A stretch of DNA of 64,000 bases, taken from the NCBI RefSeq assembly GCF_026343125.1, contig NZ_JAPEMB010000001.1, positions 6,205,501 through 6,269,500 on the forward strand, given 5' to 3'. The position numbers and the translations under genes were made by a program. This document shows, in pieces, positions 16,575-26,149 of the stretch. The stretch is from Streptomyces sp. NBC_00094. GTDB taxonomy: Bacteria; Actinomycetota; Actinomycetes; Streptomycetales; Streptomycetaceae. Every line of letters begins with the position of its first letter. Positions within the stretch are counted from its first letter, which is position 1. Below the pieces are notes generated by a model. The model saw nothing but the letters and a program-made list of their open reading frames with translations. It was not told the origin of the DNA and did not search any database.

Positions 16575-19280
16575 TCACCGCCCCTTCGGTTTCCGGGTGT
16601 TGTCGGGGTCTGGGGAGGGGGGAGGGGCTGTGGGGTCGGGGGTGCGGCCCGTGGGGCGGGGGGTGCGGCTCGTGGGGTCGGGGGAGGTGCCTTCGGCTGG
16701 AGAACGGGTGCCGGGCGAGAGGGGTTTGCCCGGTGAGGGGGGTTTGCCGAGTGAGACGGGTTTGCCTGGAGAGGCGGGTTTGCTGCGGGCGGTGGGGGAG
16801 GTGCGTGTGGTCGGGGTGGCCGGTGTCGCGGGTGTGCCCGAGGGGGCGGACGTGCCCGTGGATGTGCGGCGGTTGAAGAACGCGAACGTGCGAGGCAGGC
16901 TCATCGGGCCGCGCCGCCGGGCCTCCACCCATTCCGCGTACCGGCGTGCGAGTTCGGCCTGGTAGGGCACGACCGCCTGCTCCAGCCGCTGCAGGTCCAC
17001 GACGTGCCAACGCTCCGCCGGGTGGGCGCGGATCGCCGCGATCGTCTCCTCCTGCGCCTGGGAGAGGCGTGCTCCCCTGGTCAGGGTGACGACGGCGGCC
17101 ACATGGCCGAGCGTGACGTCGTCGATCCGCCTGCCGCTCGTCACCCTCCGGCGCACGATCGACAGGTACGCGTCCAGGTCACGGTGGTTCAACTCCGCCA
17201 GCCGGACCCGGAGCCGGCCGACGTCGGCCGGCAGGCGCAGCATCACCGGCACCAGACGGAGGCGCTTGAGCGCCCGCGGGGCCGCCCACTGTCCGGTCTC
17301 CGGAATCGCGAAGGCGTCGACGAGTTCCGTGGCCTCGCGGGCGTCCTGGAGTGCGTCGTCCAGCACCCGCGTGATCCGTACGTACTCCGCGGCGCTCGGA
17401 GGCAGCCAGGCGAAGCGGCCCGGGTGGGCGAGCATGCGGCACAGGTGGAGACAGGACTCCAGCGCCTCCTCGTCCTCGATATTCCGGCGCAGGGCGCGTT
17501 CGAACCACTCCCCGACCGCCTCGTCCACCGGGCCGGAGGCGGTCAGCTCCTCGGCGACCCGGATCGCCTCCCGATGGGTCCAGGTGCGGGAGGGCTGGCG
17601 CCACAGGCCGTGCAGCAGCTCCTCGTCGGGCGAGGTGCGCCCGCGGATCGCCAGAATCCTGAACATGATCGTGACCGTCTCCGCGGGCTCGCGCTCGGCC
17701 CGCGCCCGCAGGCGGTGCTCCTGGAGCAGGGGGCGGTCCTCCAGGTCCTTCTCGCGGAGCAGTTCGGCGGGGAACTGGGAGAACAGCTGCTCCTGCCCCG
17801 CGCGTTGCTCCAGTACCTCCTCCACCGCCGTGGCCAGGGACGTCCGCATCACCGGCAGATGGCGGAGGAGTTCGACCACGTCGAAGCGGAACCGCGGCGC
17901 GGGAGTGGGGGCGCCGAGCAGCGTCCTGGCCAGGGCGAGTGACTCGCGTGCCATGACCTCCGGCGCCACCGGGAGGCGGGCGCCGACGGCCCAGAACAGC
18001 AGGCGCGTCCGCTCGTGCGCGGTCCGCGCCTCCGTCGTGAGGAGCCGTTCCCAGAGGGCGGTGGCCCGCTCGCGCGTCACCGGGTCGGCGATCGGCACGG
18101 GCGGGACGGCGTCCTCGGCGCCGGCCCCGTAGGCCCGCATCCGTGACCCGTGGAGCTTCCCCTCGATCTCCTGGTGCACCACCGTGTCACCGCCGGCCTT
18201 CGCGGCGGCGCTCAGCGCGGCCAGCCGGCGGTCGTCCAGGTTCCGGTGCTCGCGGTGGAGGCCCGCGGCGACGGCCGCCCGGCGGGCCCCCAGATGGTCG
18301 GCCCCGGCCAGCCAGTCGATCACCGCGTGGGCGTCGGCGGACGTGAGCGTGATGCCGCCCGATGCCGCCGCCGCGGCGACCGGCGCGTGCCAGTCGTCCG
18401 GTGTCCCCTCGTCGCCGCGCGCGTAGTCCGCCGTCCAGGACCAGACGGGCCGGACGGATCCGACGCCGATCCTGGTGAGGAGGTGGGCGAGGGGGCCGAC
18501 GGGGACCTCGGGGAACACGCCCCGCGCGAAGTCGAACACGGTGTACGCCGCTTCGTCGTCCGGACCGAAGGCGAGCTGCGCCTCGGGGACCGTGCCGATC
18601 AGGTGCAGTCGGCTGCGGGCCGGGCGGAAGACGTACGTGGCGAAGGAGAGGCCGCGGGCCAGCGGGGGCGGCAGGAGGTAGGAGACCGCGGCGAACCAGT
18701 GCGCGATCCGCTCGGTCGACCGGTCGACCACCACCACCGAGCCGTGCTCGGTGAGCGCGGCGCACACGGCCGCCAGCAGCTCCGGCAGTCGGTCCGCGTG
18801 GGGATGGCCGCGCAGGAACGCGCTCACCGCCCGGGCGTCGACGGGCCCCGGCGGGGGCGCCGCGATCCCCGGGATCTCCGTACGCGCGGACACCTCGCGG
18901 GACCACACCGGCGAGTCCCACAGCTCGATCGGGAGCATCCCGCCGGCCGCCGCCGTGAACTCCTCGCTGTGCAGGGCGTGCGCGAAGTAGTTGCCGAAAC
19001 GACGGGCGGAGTCCCGGCCCACGTACCGCACGCACAGGGCGGTGGCGCGGCGCCCCTCCCGGTCGTCGGGCCGGTAGCAGAGGTTCACCGGACAGCGCTC
19101 CAGCGACTCCGGGGTGTCCGACTCCACCAGCGAGCGGGGCGGTTCGTACCCGGCGAGCGCCTCCACGGCCTGCCGGGTCTCGGCGGTGACACCCGCGCTG
19201 ACGGCGTTGAACTGGAATCCGGAGAACCCGCTGAGCCCGTGCTCGCAGGACGTGTAGTACAGCTGCTGGAAGCGCGTCAT
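16575..19280 (-). CDS. GTPase-associated protein 1 (GAP1)-like
   Basis: A 901-residue protein. The N-terminus (FQQLYYTSCEHGLSGFSGFQ) is the hallmark of the GAP1-N2 domain. Helical middle regions follow (about 300-770, GAP1-M/C type). The last 100 residues are a disordered Ser/Pro/Lys tail built from SPGKP-type repeats. The family occurs next to TRAFAC GTPases in actinobacteria and is thought to couple them to effectors. It overlaps the upstream GTPase gene by ATGA (19277-19280) and sits between the two GTPases. The repeated tail DNA, with many GGGTTTGCC-like units at 16720-16790, could vary in length. No catalytic motif is visible; an adaptor role is inferred. Confidence 0.8.
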   Translation of the reverse strand: MTRFQQLYYTSCEHGLSGFSGFQFNAVSAGVTAETRQAVEALAGYEPPRSLVESDTPESLERCPVNLCYRPDDREGRRATALCVRYVGRDSARRFGNYFAHALHSEEFTAAAGGMLPIELWDSPVWSREVSARTEIPGIAAPPPGPVDARAVSAFLRGHPHADRLPELLAAVCAALTEHGSVVVVDRSTERIAHWFAAVSYLLPPPLARGLSFATYVFRPARSRLHLIGTVPEAQLAFGPDDEAAYTVFDFARGVFPEVPVGPLAHLLTRIGVGSVRPVWSWTADYARGDEGTPDDWHAPVAAAAASGGITLTSADAHAVIDWLAGADHLGARRAAVAAGLHREHRNLDDRRLAALSAAAKAGGDTVVHQEIEGKLHGSRMRAYGAGAEDAVPPVPIADPVTRERATALWERLLTTEARTAHERTRLLFWAVGARLPVAPEVMARESLALARTLLGAPTPAPRFRFDVVELLRHLPVMRTSLATAVEEVLEQRAGQEQLFSQFPAELLREKDLEDRPLLQEHRLRARAEREPAETVTIMFRILAIRGRTSPDEELLHGLWRQPSRTWTHREAIRVAEELTASGPVDEAVGEWFERALRRNIEDEEALESCLHLCRMLAHPGRFAWLPPSAAEYVRITRVLDDALQDAREATELVDAFAIPETGQWAAPRALKRLRLVPVMLRLPADVGRLRVRLAELNHRDLDAYLSIVRRRVTSGRRIDDVTLGHVAAVVTLTRGARLSQAQEETIAAIRAHPAERWHVVDLQRLEQAVVPYQAELARRYAEWVEARRRGPMSLPRTFAFFNRRTSTGTSAPSGTPATPATPTTRTSPTARSKPASPGKPVSLGKPPSPGKPLSPGTRSPAEGTSPDPTSRTPRPTGRTPDPTAPPPSPDPDNTRKPKGR

Positions 19281-20467
19281 CCCCGGCCCGCCTTCGGCAC
19301 CGAGCCGAACTCGCTCAGCAGCCACAGCAGGGGATCGGCCACCCGGTACGGCTGGATGCCGGTGGGGGCGACCCGGGCCTCGGCTGTCGGGTTCCGGCCG
19401 AGGGCGGAGACCCCGAAGTACCGGTAGCGGCTGTAGTGGTTGTCCAGGAGGTGGTCGATCGCCACCCCGTCCCAGTCCTTGAGGAGCCGGCGCACCTCCT
19501 CGTGGACGCTCAGGCTGTCGCCCACGTCGAAACGGCCGCGCGGGGGCGCGTAGTCGCGCAGCGGACTGCCCGGATCGAGCAGGTGCCAGAAGGCGTCCAT
19601 CTTCGAGAAGACGACGGAGATCGGGGTGTCGATCTTCTGCGCCGACCGGCCGGACCGGGGTGCCAGCAGGAGGTTGGTGACGCGCGAGAGGACGTTGATG
19701 GGGGCGTCGAGTCCCTCGTCCCCCGGCAGTGGCGTGCCGGGCAGCGCGTTGTCGCGGGCGCCCGGCATCTGGAGCGGGTCGAGCAGCAGCACGATGCCGT
19801 CGGCGCCTGCCAGGTAGCGGGTGTTCAGCTCCACGTTCTCCCGGGAGTTGAAGTCCTCGCCCGCGGTGTCGAAGAACGACAGGACGGTGTGCTGCGGCCG
19901 CTCGCCGAGGAGCGTGCGCCGGCGCAGGCCGAAACGGAAGACGAGCGGGTCCACGCGGTTGAGACTGGTGGAGGCCGTCTGGGTGCCGGGGAACATCTGG
20001 TTGTCGCGGTAGAGACGGTCCTCGTAGTCGGAGCCGTACCGCCGCATCGTCTCGTCGTCCGAGCCCATCAGGGCGGCCCCGAACGCCTCGCCGACCCGGT
20101 TGCGCATCTCGTGGAGCAGCACCGTCATGTAGACGGTCTTGCCGGACGCCTTCGGGCCGACCATGGCGATCAGCCGGTTGTCCACCATGCCGAACTGGAC
20201 GGGCAGTTCGGAGTGGCACACCGGGCAGATCCGGTACGTGCTCTCGCTGTCGCAGTCCGGGCAGACGGCCGTCGGCCTGCGGCCGTCCGCGACGAAGTCC
20301 GGCCCGAGGTCGTGGCTGGGGCGCGGTCCCTTGCGCAGGTCGAGCACCTGGTCGCGACGGCGCTGGCACTGCTTCCCCGTCCGGCTCAGACGGGTGTTGC
20401 AGCGGAACCGGATCGTCCGCGGGGCGAAACTCTCGTAGCAGTAGGGGCAGGTGAGGTGCTTGGCCAT
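19277..20467 (-). CDS. Zinc-ribbon GTPase (DO-GTPase1-like, TRAFAC clade)
   Basis: A 396-residue soluble GTPase. N-terminal zinc fingers (CPYCYESF, then CPDCDSESTYRICPVCHSEL) precede a GTPase core with P-loop GPKASGKTVYM, a switch II-like FFDTAGEDF and FSKMDAF in the base-recognition position. It lacks the membrane helices of the other GTPase in this operon, so one partner is soluble and one is membrane-bound. It starts at 20467, overlapping the stop of the Hsp70-like gene by one base (TGATG), and its own stop overlaps the GAP1 start. It presumably hydrolyses GTP and interacts with GAP1; the signal it reads is unknown. Confidence 0.83.
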   Translation of the reverse strand: MAKHLTCPYCYESFAPRTIRFRCNTRLSRTGKQCQRRRDQVLDLRKGPRPSHDLGPDFVADGRRPTAVCPDCDSESTYRICPVCHSELPVQFGMVDNRLIAMVGPKASGKTVYMTVLLHEMRNRVGEAFGAALMGSDDETMRRYGSDYEDRLYRDNQMFPGTQTASTSLNRVDPLVFRFGLRRRTLLGERPQHTVLSFFDTAGEDFNSRENVELNTRYLAGADGIVLLLDPLQMPGARDNALPGTPLPGDEGLDAPINVLSRVTNLLLAPRSGRSAQKIDTPISVVFSKMDAFWHLLDPGSPLRDYAPPRGRFDVGDSLSVHEEVRRLLKDWDGVAIDHLLDNHYSRYRYFGVSALGRNPTAEARVAPTGIQPYRVADPLLWLLSEFGSVPKAGRG

Positions 20468-22500
20468 CAGGTGACTCGCAGTCTGTGCAGCGCCGTCGGG
20501 CGGATGTCGATGCCGGAGCCCGTGCCCGCGCCGGAGCCCGGGCCCGTACCCGCTTCTCCCCTCGCGCCCGTGTCCGTGTCGTTGGACGCGGGGAAGCAGA
20601 CCAGCCAGGACGGGCCGCGCGTGGCGGGCAGGGGGAACTCCACGGTCAAGGGGGTGCCGGCAGTCAGCCGCTGCGCGGGCACCTCGTGCAGGACGGTGCC
20701 CTCGGCCGTACTGGTGGGGCGGAAGCGGCCGAGGCTGTGGACGATACGGAGCGCGGGCAGGTCGCAGCCCGTCTCGGAGGTGAAGGAGACCGACGCCACC
20801 CGGCCCCTGAGGCGGCGGCGCACGATCGGCTCGTACGAGACGACCGTCGGCGCGGCGGGCACGAGCAGCGACGTCGCGCCCTCGCAGTCGTCGCGGAGAT
20901 CGGCGACCAGGCCCTCCACGGTGAGCGTGACCGCCTCGCGCCCGACGGCCAGGTCGAACCCGCCGTCGTGCTCGTACACCCGGCGCCGGCACACGACGTC
21001 CCCCTCGGCGGGGCCCGTGCCGGCGGTGCCCCCGCCCTCCCGGCGCCAGCGGACCCGGGCGCTCAGCGCGCTGTCGGGCCACGCCCACAGCACGAGGAGG
21101 TGGTCCCCGCGCCGGATGGCCTGGAGCTGGCCGACCGGCACCGCGAAGTGGGTCAGGGGATCGACGAGCGAGTCGGCCGGGGCCGAGGGAAGCGTGGGCG
21201 ACTCCGGCACCGGGGTGTCGTACGGGTCGGTGGGGGGCGGGGGCTCGGGGGCCGGCGCGGTGGCCTGCCGGGGGATGAGGGGTGGTTCGGGGCGCGTCGA
21301 CTCGGTGTACGGAGGCGGTTCGGGGTGCGACTCGGTGTACGGAGGCGGTTCGGGGTGCGGCTCCGCGTACGGCGGTTCGGGGAGCGGTCGCTCCGGCGTC
21401 CTCGGCTCCGGGGGCGTGACGGGGTCGGCCGCCCCGCCGTCCGTGACGGTCGACGGACCGTCCTGCCACGAGCCGGGCTCGGGGTCCTCCGGCAGGGCGC
21501 GCCCGGTGCGCGGCTCCGGATCCACCGCGGTCACGGCGGGCCCGGGCTCCGGGTCCCGGACGGTCCCGGTGCGCGGGTAGCCGACACCCAGACCGGCGTA
21601 CGCGGCCGCCGGGCGTCCGGGTCCGGCCGCGGATCCGGTGACCACGCGCAGGATCCCGAAGTCCCGCAGCGCGAACAGCCCCCGGACGACGGCCTGGTCG
21701 GGGCGGTCGCACCGTACCGTCAGATCCCGTGCGGCCGGGAGGGCCTCGATCCCGGCCCGGAGGCGGGGCGAGACGCACATGCCGCCGGCGAGCAGCACGG
21801 TGTCCACCGCCGGTTCCGCGGTGGCGAGCAGGTCCGCGACAGCGGCGAGCGCGCGGTCCCGGAGGGGAGCCACCGCCTCCTCGAACACGGCCGGATCGAG
21901 GGTCACGGAGTGCCGGCCGCCCGCCGTGTCCGCCACGGACGCGGTGCCGCCGCCCGGGCCGTCGAACGACCGCCGCAGGCTCTCCGCCGCCCTCAGCGGG
22001 TCCACGCCCTCCGGCAGCCGCCCGGCGAGAGCGGCGGCGATCGCCGCGTCCCAGTCGTCGCCGCCGTTCCGGAGGCTGACTCCGCGGACCACGTGCACGG
22101 TGAGGTCGGGCGCGATGGCGAGGACGCTGAGGTCCAGCGTCGTCGCCCCCTGGTCGCAGACCAGGACCGTGTGGTCCACGCCCTCGGCGACCGCCCCGTA
22201 GTGCAGGGCCACCGCCACCGGCTCGGGGACGACGCGTACGACGTGGAGTCCGGCGTGTTCCCCCGCGTACCGCAGGTCGTCCTCCTGTCCGCCCGTGACG
22301 GGGAGCCCGAGTACGGCCGTGCGGTCGGGCTCCTCCTCGGCGGTGGGCAGGAGGAGCAGGGGCAGTGCCCGGACCGGGTCGAGGACGCCGTCCGCACCGG
22401 CGAGCCGGGTCGTGGTGACATCCGGGAGCCCGTCCGGGTGCCCGCTCGGGCCGACGCGTGCGACGCGCCCGAACCGGTGGCCCAGGTCGATGGCGATCAT
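20467..22500 (-). CDS. Hsp70/actin-fold ATPase with proline-rich linker and C-terminal beta domains
   Basis: A 677-residue protein. Residues 1-360 are an Hsp70-like nucleotide-binding domain: phosphate-1 motif IAIDLGHRFGR, the EPVAVALHYG segment, phosphate-2 VCDQGATTLDLSVL, and the adenosine motif VLLAGGMCVSPRL. The substrate-binding domain of DnaK is absent. Instead there is a long Pro/Glu-rich linker (about 390-480) with PPYTES repeats, then a beta-sandwich-like region (about 490-640). This layout is known from actinobacterial signalling Hsp70s rather than from general chaperones. It overlaps its neighbours on both sides by 1-4 nt. It may sense or remodel a partner together with the AAA+ protein encoded just upstream. 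Confidence 0.82.
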   Translation of the reverse strand: MIAIDLGHRFGRVARVGPSGHPDGLPDVTTTRLAGADGVLDPVRALPLLLLPTAEEEPDRTAVLGLPVTGGQEDDLRYAGEHAGLHVVRVVPEPVAVALHYGAVAEGVDHTVLVCDQGATTLDLSVLAIAPDLTVHVVRGVSLRNGGDDWDAAIAAALAGRLPEGVDPLRAAESLRRSFDGPGGGTASVADTAGGRHSVTLDPAVFEEAVAPLRDRALAAVADLLATAEPAVDTVLLAGGMCVSPRLRAGIEALPAARDLTVRCDRPDQAVVRGLFALRDFGILRVVTGSAAGPGRPAAAYAGLGVGYPRTGTVRDPEPGPAVTAVDPEPRTGRALPEDPEPGSWQDGPSTVTDGGAADPVTPPEPRTPERPLPEPPYAEPHPEPPPYTESHPEPPPYTESTRPEPPLIPRQATAPAPEPPPPTDPYDTPVPESPTLPSAPADSLVDPLTHFAVPVGQLQAIRRGDHLLVLWAWPDSALSARVRWRREGGGTAGTGPAEGDVVCRRRVYEHDGGFDLAVGREAVTLTVEGLVADLRDDCEGATSLLVPAAPTVVSYEPIVRRRLRGRVASVSFTSETGCDLPALRIVHSLGRFRPTSTAEGTVLHEVPAQRLTAGTPLTVEFPLPATRGPSWLVCFPASNDTDTGARGEAGTGPGSGAGTGSGIDIRPTALHRLRVT

Positions 22501-24668
22501 GCCCACCCGCTCCCTTCGGCCGTGGACGGCGCCGCGCCGTCGACGGTGACGCGCGCCGTGCCGTCGGCGTCGATGCCGACCCGGATCCGTGTGCCCGGCT
22601 CCGGGCGGTGCGCCAGCAGATGGCTGACGACTGCCGAGCGGACCAGCTCCAGTTCGTTGCGGATCTGCCGTCCTCCGTACGCCTGGTGCTCGGGGTCCGC
22701 CATCCGCTCCGTGATCCACGGGCGCAGGCTCTCCAGGTCGGGAACCAGCTCCACGCGGTGGCGCTCGCGGACCGACTCGGTGAGCTGGCGCAGCAGCCGG
22801 TCGGCGATCCTGACGACGTGCTCGTGGCGCAGCATGTCGAAGACGACGACGCCCGGCTTGAGCCGGCCGTAGATCTCCGGCCTGCCGATGGTCCGGAACT
22901 TCTCCTCCACGGCGCGGACGAAGTGCGTCTCCAACTGGGGGTAGGTGAGCTCGCCACGCTCCTCCAGCAGGTCCCGGACCTGCTCGGCACCGGTGTTGGA
23001 GGTGAAGATGATCAGGCACTGGGAGAAGTACGCCGTCTGGCCGCGCCCGTCGGTGAGCCGGCCGTCCTCCAGGATCTGGAGGAACTTGTCCAGCACCTTC
23101 GGGTGGGCCTTCTCGATCTCGTCGAAGAGCAGCACGCTGAAAGGCCGTTCCAGCACCCGGCGGGTCAGCTCGCCGCCCTGTTCATGGCCGATATAGCCGG
23201 GGGGTGCGCCGGCGAGCCGCTCGGCGGCGTGCTCCTGCTGGTACTCGCTCATGTCGAACCGGGCGTACGCGCTCTCGTCACCGAACATCAACTCGGCCAC
23301 TGACTTGGCGAGTTCGGTCTTCCCGACACCGGTGGGCCCCACGAAGAAGAAGGCACCCCGAGGGCGGGCCGTGCCCGAACTCCCGAAGTCGACTCCCACG
23401 AACGCGGATTGGAGGGCCGACGCGACGGCGTCGACGGCCTTGGACTGGCCGACCACCCGGGAGCCGAGGACGTCGGCGGCCCGCGCGACGGTCTCCCGGT
23501 CGAGCTGGGTCCACGGGTCGACACTCACGTTGAGCCGGTGCAGTTCGAGCAGCTTGTCCGGCTTCCGTAGAGGCGCGTTGCGCAGCCAGGAGGTCCTGGC
23601 CAGGGACTCGATGTCCCAGCCCGCCATGCCGTCGGTGGCTCCGACGAGGGCTTCGAGGTCGGCCCGGGAGGAGTCCTGCGCCCCGTTGAAGTGCCGTCGC
23701 AGCCAGCCGAGCCACAGGCGCCGCTCGCTCGGGTCGGGCGGGGCGATGTGCAGTGCGGCGATCCTCGGGTCCTCCAGGTGGAACCAGCCGGGCAGCCGGC
23801 CGACGTCGCCCACCGCGCACAGGACCGCGTTGCGGGCGTGCGGGGCCGGTCCGGCGGCGGAGCGCGGGACCACGGCGTCCGTCATCGCGGCGCGCAGCCT
23901 CAGATAGCCCAGCTGTGATTCGGGCTGGCCGGGCGGGAGATGGTGGTCGACGTCCTCGAAGACGAAGGCGGTGGCCGCGTCGGGCGAGGCCGCCAGCCGG
24001 TGCACGGTGGCGACGACGTCCTCGAAGGTACGCGGCCGCCCCGACTGCCGTGGCGCCAGCAGGCGTTCCCGGCCGCGGTCCCGCTCGCCGCCGCGCCGGG
24101 AGCGGTTCGTGCCGTCCGGCGCGCCCTCCGGGGGACCCGCTTCGTCGCCGCTGCCTTCGGCCGCACCGTCGCGCTGCGCCGACGGCGGTCCGCCGGGGCC
24201 TTCCGCCCCCTCCTGCGGGCGCCGCTCGCGCAGGACGTCGAAGCGTTCCGCGTGACCCGGCAGCGGAAACGTGAGCCCGGCCACCGGGTCCCACCAGCCG
24301 ACGACCTCCGCGCCGCGGATCTCCAGCAGCCCGGCGACCGCCGAGCGGAAGGAGGCCGGCCGGTCCGCGAACCACCAGCGGTCCCTGATCTGCCCGTCGA
24401 GGATCACCTGCCGGCCGCGCCGCAGCTCCCAGCCGAGGGAGACCGCCCACAGCGGCATCATGCCGTCCGCGGCGACCGGCTGGCCCTCCCCGGCGGGCTT
24501 GCTCCGGAGATCCGCGGCCGGGGGCGGCGGGAGCTCCGCGCCGCCGCCCCCGGCCGCGCTGCCGCCACCTGCCGCGCCGACGCCCCCGGCCGCGCCGACG
24601 CCCCCGCCGTTCTGCCGTTCCGCGGGAGAGGCGCCGTTCTGCGGCTTCGTCCAGTCGACCGTACTCAC
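22497..24668 (-). CDS. AAA+ unfoldase-like ATPase (ClpA/ClpB-type second module)
   Basis: A 723-residue protein. The C-terminal half (about 390-720) is a full ClpB-like AAA+ module: Walker A GPTGVGKTE, Walker B LLFDEIEKAHP, sensor TSNTGAEQ, and a C-terminal lid with YGGRQIRNELE. The N-terminal half resembles a decayed AAA module: it has FVFEDVD in a Walker B-like place and a lid-like helical region but no P-loop. The first 90 residues are Gly/Ala/Pro-rich and probably disordered. I use the GTG at 24668, which gives the same GTGA overlap seen across the operon; ATG 24683 is the alternative. The likely role is protein remodelling for the conflict system. Confidence 0.85.
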   Translation of the reverse strand: MSTVDWTKPQNGASPAERQNGGGVGAAGGVGAAGGGSAAGGGGAELPPPPAADLRSKPAGEGQPVAADGMMPLWAVSLGWELRRGRQVILDGQIRDRWWFADRPASFRSAVAGLLEIRGAEVVGWWDPVAGLTFPLPGHAERFDVLRERRPQEGAEGPGGPPSAQRDGAAEGSGDEAGPPEGAPDGTNRSRRGGERDRGRERLLAPRQSGRPRTFEDVVATVHRLAASPDAATAFVFEDVDHHLPPGQPESQLGYLRLRAAMTDAVVPRSAAGPAPHARNAVLCAVGDVGRLPGWFHLEDPRIAALHIAPPDPSERRLWLGWLRRHFNGAQDSSRADLEALVGATDGMAGWDIESLARTSWLRNAPLRKPDKLLELHRLNVSVDPWTQLDRETVARAADVLGSRVVGQSKAVDAVASALQSAFVGVDFGSSGTARPRGAFFFVGPTGVGKTELAKSVAELMFGDESAYARFDMSEYQQEHAAERLAGAPPGYIGHEQGGELTRRVLERPFSVLLFDEIEKAHPKVLDKFLQILEDGRLTDGRGQTAYFSQCLIIFTSNTGAEQVRDLLEERGELTYPQLETHFVRAVEEKFRTIGRPEIYGRLKPGVVVFDMLRHEHVVRIADRLLRQLTESVRERHRVELVPDLESLRPWITERMADPEHQAYGGRQIRNELELVRSAVVSHLLAHRPEPGTRIRVGIDADGTARVTVDGAAPSTAEGSGWA

Positions 24669-26149
24669 CGGTTCCAGCTCCATTCCTCGGTGTCCGGCCG
24701 CCGCTTGGCCTGCCGCCCCGGCGGCCTGCCCTGCCACGTGAGCCGGCCGGGAACGAAGCCGTCCCGCTCGACGATCGCCTCGTGCACCCGCTCCAGCAGG
24801 TCCTCGGTGCGGTCGCACACCGCGCCCTCCGGGTCCGGCCGGAGGACGACGTCGGGCTCGCCGTCGACGTGGTAGACGAGGACGGGGGTGCCCTCGCCGT
24901 CCTCGGTGACGGTCGTCTCGTACGTCGCGCCGCTCGGGCGCTCGAAGCTGAGCAGCAGGCGCCCGTCCTGCTCCGCCCCGCCGGTGAAGGCGAAGCCCTC
25001 GCCGATCATGGCGTCCTGCAGCGCCTGCGCGAGATCCATCCGGCGTGTGTACGCCAACTGGGCCTCGTCCAGCCTGGATTCGGCGTCGACGAGCAGCTCC
25101 TCCAGCGCCGCCACGGCCGTCAGCGCGTCCGCCGCCGCACCCGCGGCGAGCGGATCCGTGACGGCCGTCAGCGCCGCCTCGATCCGCTGGGCGAGTGCGG
25201 TGTCGGCGAGCTCCCGGGCTTCGGCCGCGGCCTCCTCCACGGACTGCCGTACGACACCGAGCCGGTCGGCGGCCTCGGCGAGCAGCGTTGCGACCCGGTC
25301 CTGCTCGGCCTCCAGCGCCGCCTGCCGCGCGGCCTCCTGCGCGGCGGCCCGCTCCTCCGCCTCCTGCTCGGCCTGCTGCCGGGCCTGCTGCGCCCGCTGT
25401 TCCCGCTCCGCCTGGCGGAGCGCCTCGGCGGCCGTCTCCGCGGCGGTCGCGGCATGCCGGGCGAGTGCGTGCTCGACCGTGCCCAGCAGGGCCTGGAAGC
25501 GGGTCTCCCCGCCGGGGCCTGCCGTGGCACGCAGTTCAGCGAGCAGCTCGACGCAGTGCCGGTACCCCTGCGGATCCTGCTCCCGGGCGTCCGGCCCGGT
25601 ACGGGCGAGCCGCCCCTCAAGACCGGCCAGTACGGCTCCGTGGTCGGCGCCCCGGACAGCGGCCTCGTGCTCCGCGCCGAGCACGACGACCCGCCCCCGC
25701 AGCTCCTCGATCGTCGTACCGAGGCCTCCGTCGAGATCCCCGTCGCCGTCTCCCGTGCGGTCGAGCCGCCCCTGGATCCGGTCCAGGCGCTCTCGCAGGA
25801 CCTGTACCTCGGGGTGGTCCGCGCGGACCCCGTCGAGCAGCTCCCGCACCTCGGCCAGCCGACGGGCGTCCGCCCCGGCCTGTTCCTGACGCAACCGGTC
25901 CGTACGGGCCCGCTGTTGTGCCGCACGGCGCTCGGCCAGCTCGGCCTCCCTCCGCTCGGCAGCCGCCCTGGCCCGCTCCCGGCGGGCCGCGGCCTCCTGG
26001 GCCCGCCGGGCGGCGCGCTCGGCCCGTTCCCTGGCGCGCTGCGCCTCCATGCGGCGGCGTGCCGCCTCCCGTGCCCTGCGCCGTTCCGCCTCGAGTCGCG
26101 CGTAGGCCGGCGCGACCGTGACGGTGCTGTACTTCGGTGATCCGCTCAT
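24665..26149 (-). CDS. Long coiled-coil protein of the conflict operon
   Basis: A 494-residue protein. Residues 15-100 and 225-330 are almost uninterrupted Ala/Arg/Glu/Gln heptads, strongly predicted to form coiled coils. The C-terminal 110 residues are a compact domain (LLSFERPSGATYETTVTEDG...VLVYHVDGEPDV) without a motif I can name. No enzyme motif is visible. It overlaps the radical SAM gene upstream (ATGA, 26146-26149) and the AAA+ gene downstream (GTGA). Its position suggests a scaffold or a substrate of the AAA+ protein. Similar coiled-coil proteins accompany these GTPase operons; beyond that the function is unknown. Confidence 0.75.
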   Translation of the reverse strand: MSGSPKYSTVTVAPAYARLEAERRRAREAARRRMEAQRARERAERAARRAQEAAARRERARAAAERREAELAERRAAQQRARTDRLRQEQAGADARRLAEVRELLDGVRADHPEVQVLRERLDRIQGRLDRTGDGDGDLDGGLGTTIEELRGRVVVLGAEHEAAVRGADHGAVLAGLEGRLARTGPDAREQDPQGYRHCVELLAELRATAGPGGETRFQALLGTVEHALARHAATAAETAAEALRQAEREQRAQQARQQAEQEAEERAAAQEAARQAALEAEQDRVATLLAEAADRLGVVRQSVEEAAAEARELADTALAQRIEAALTAVTDPLAAGAAADALTAVAALEELLVDAESRLDEAQLAYTRRMDLAQALQDAMIGEGFAFTGGAEQDGRLLLSFERPSGATYETTVTEDGEGTPVLVYHVDGEPDVVLRPDPEGAVCDRTEDLLERVHEAIVERDGFVPGRLTWQGRPPGRQAKRRPDTEEWSWNR

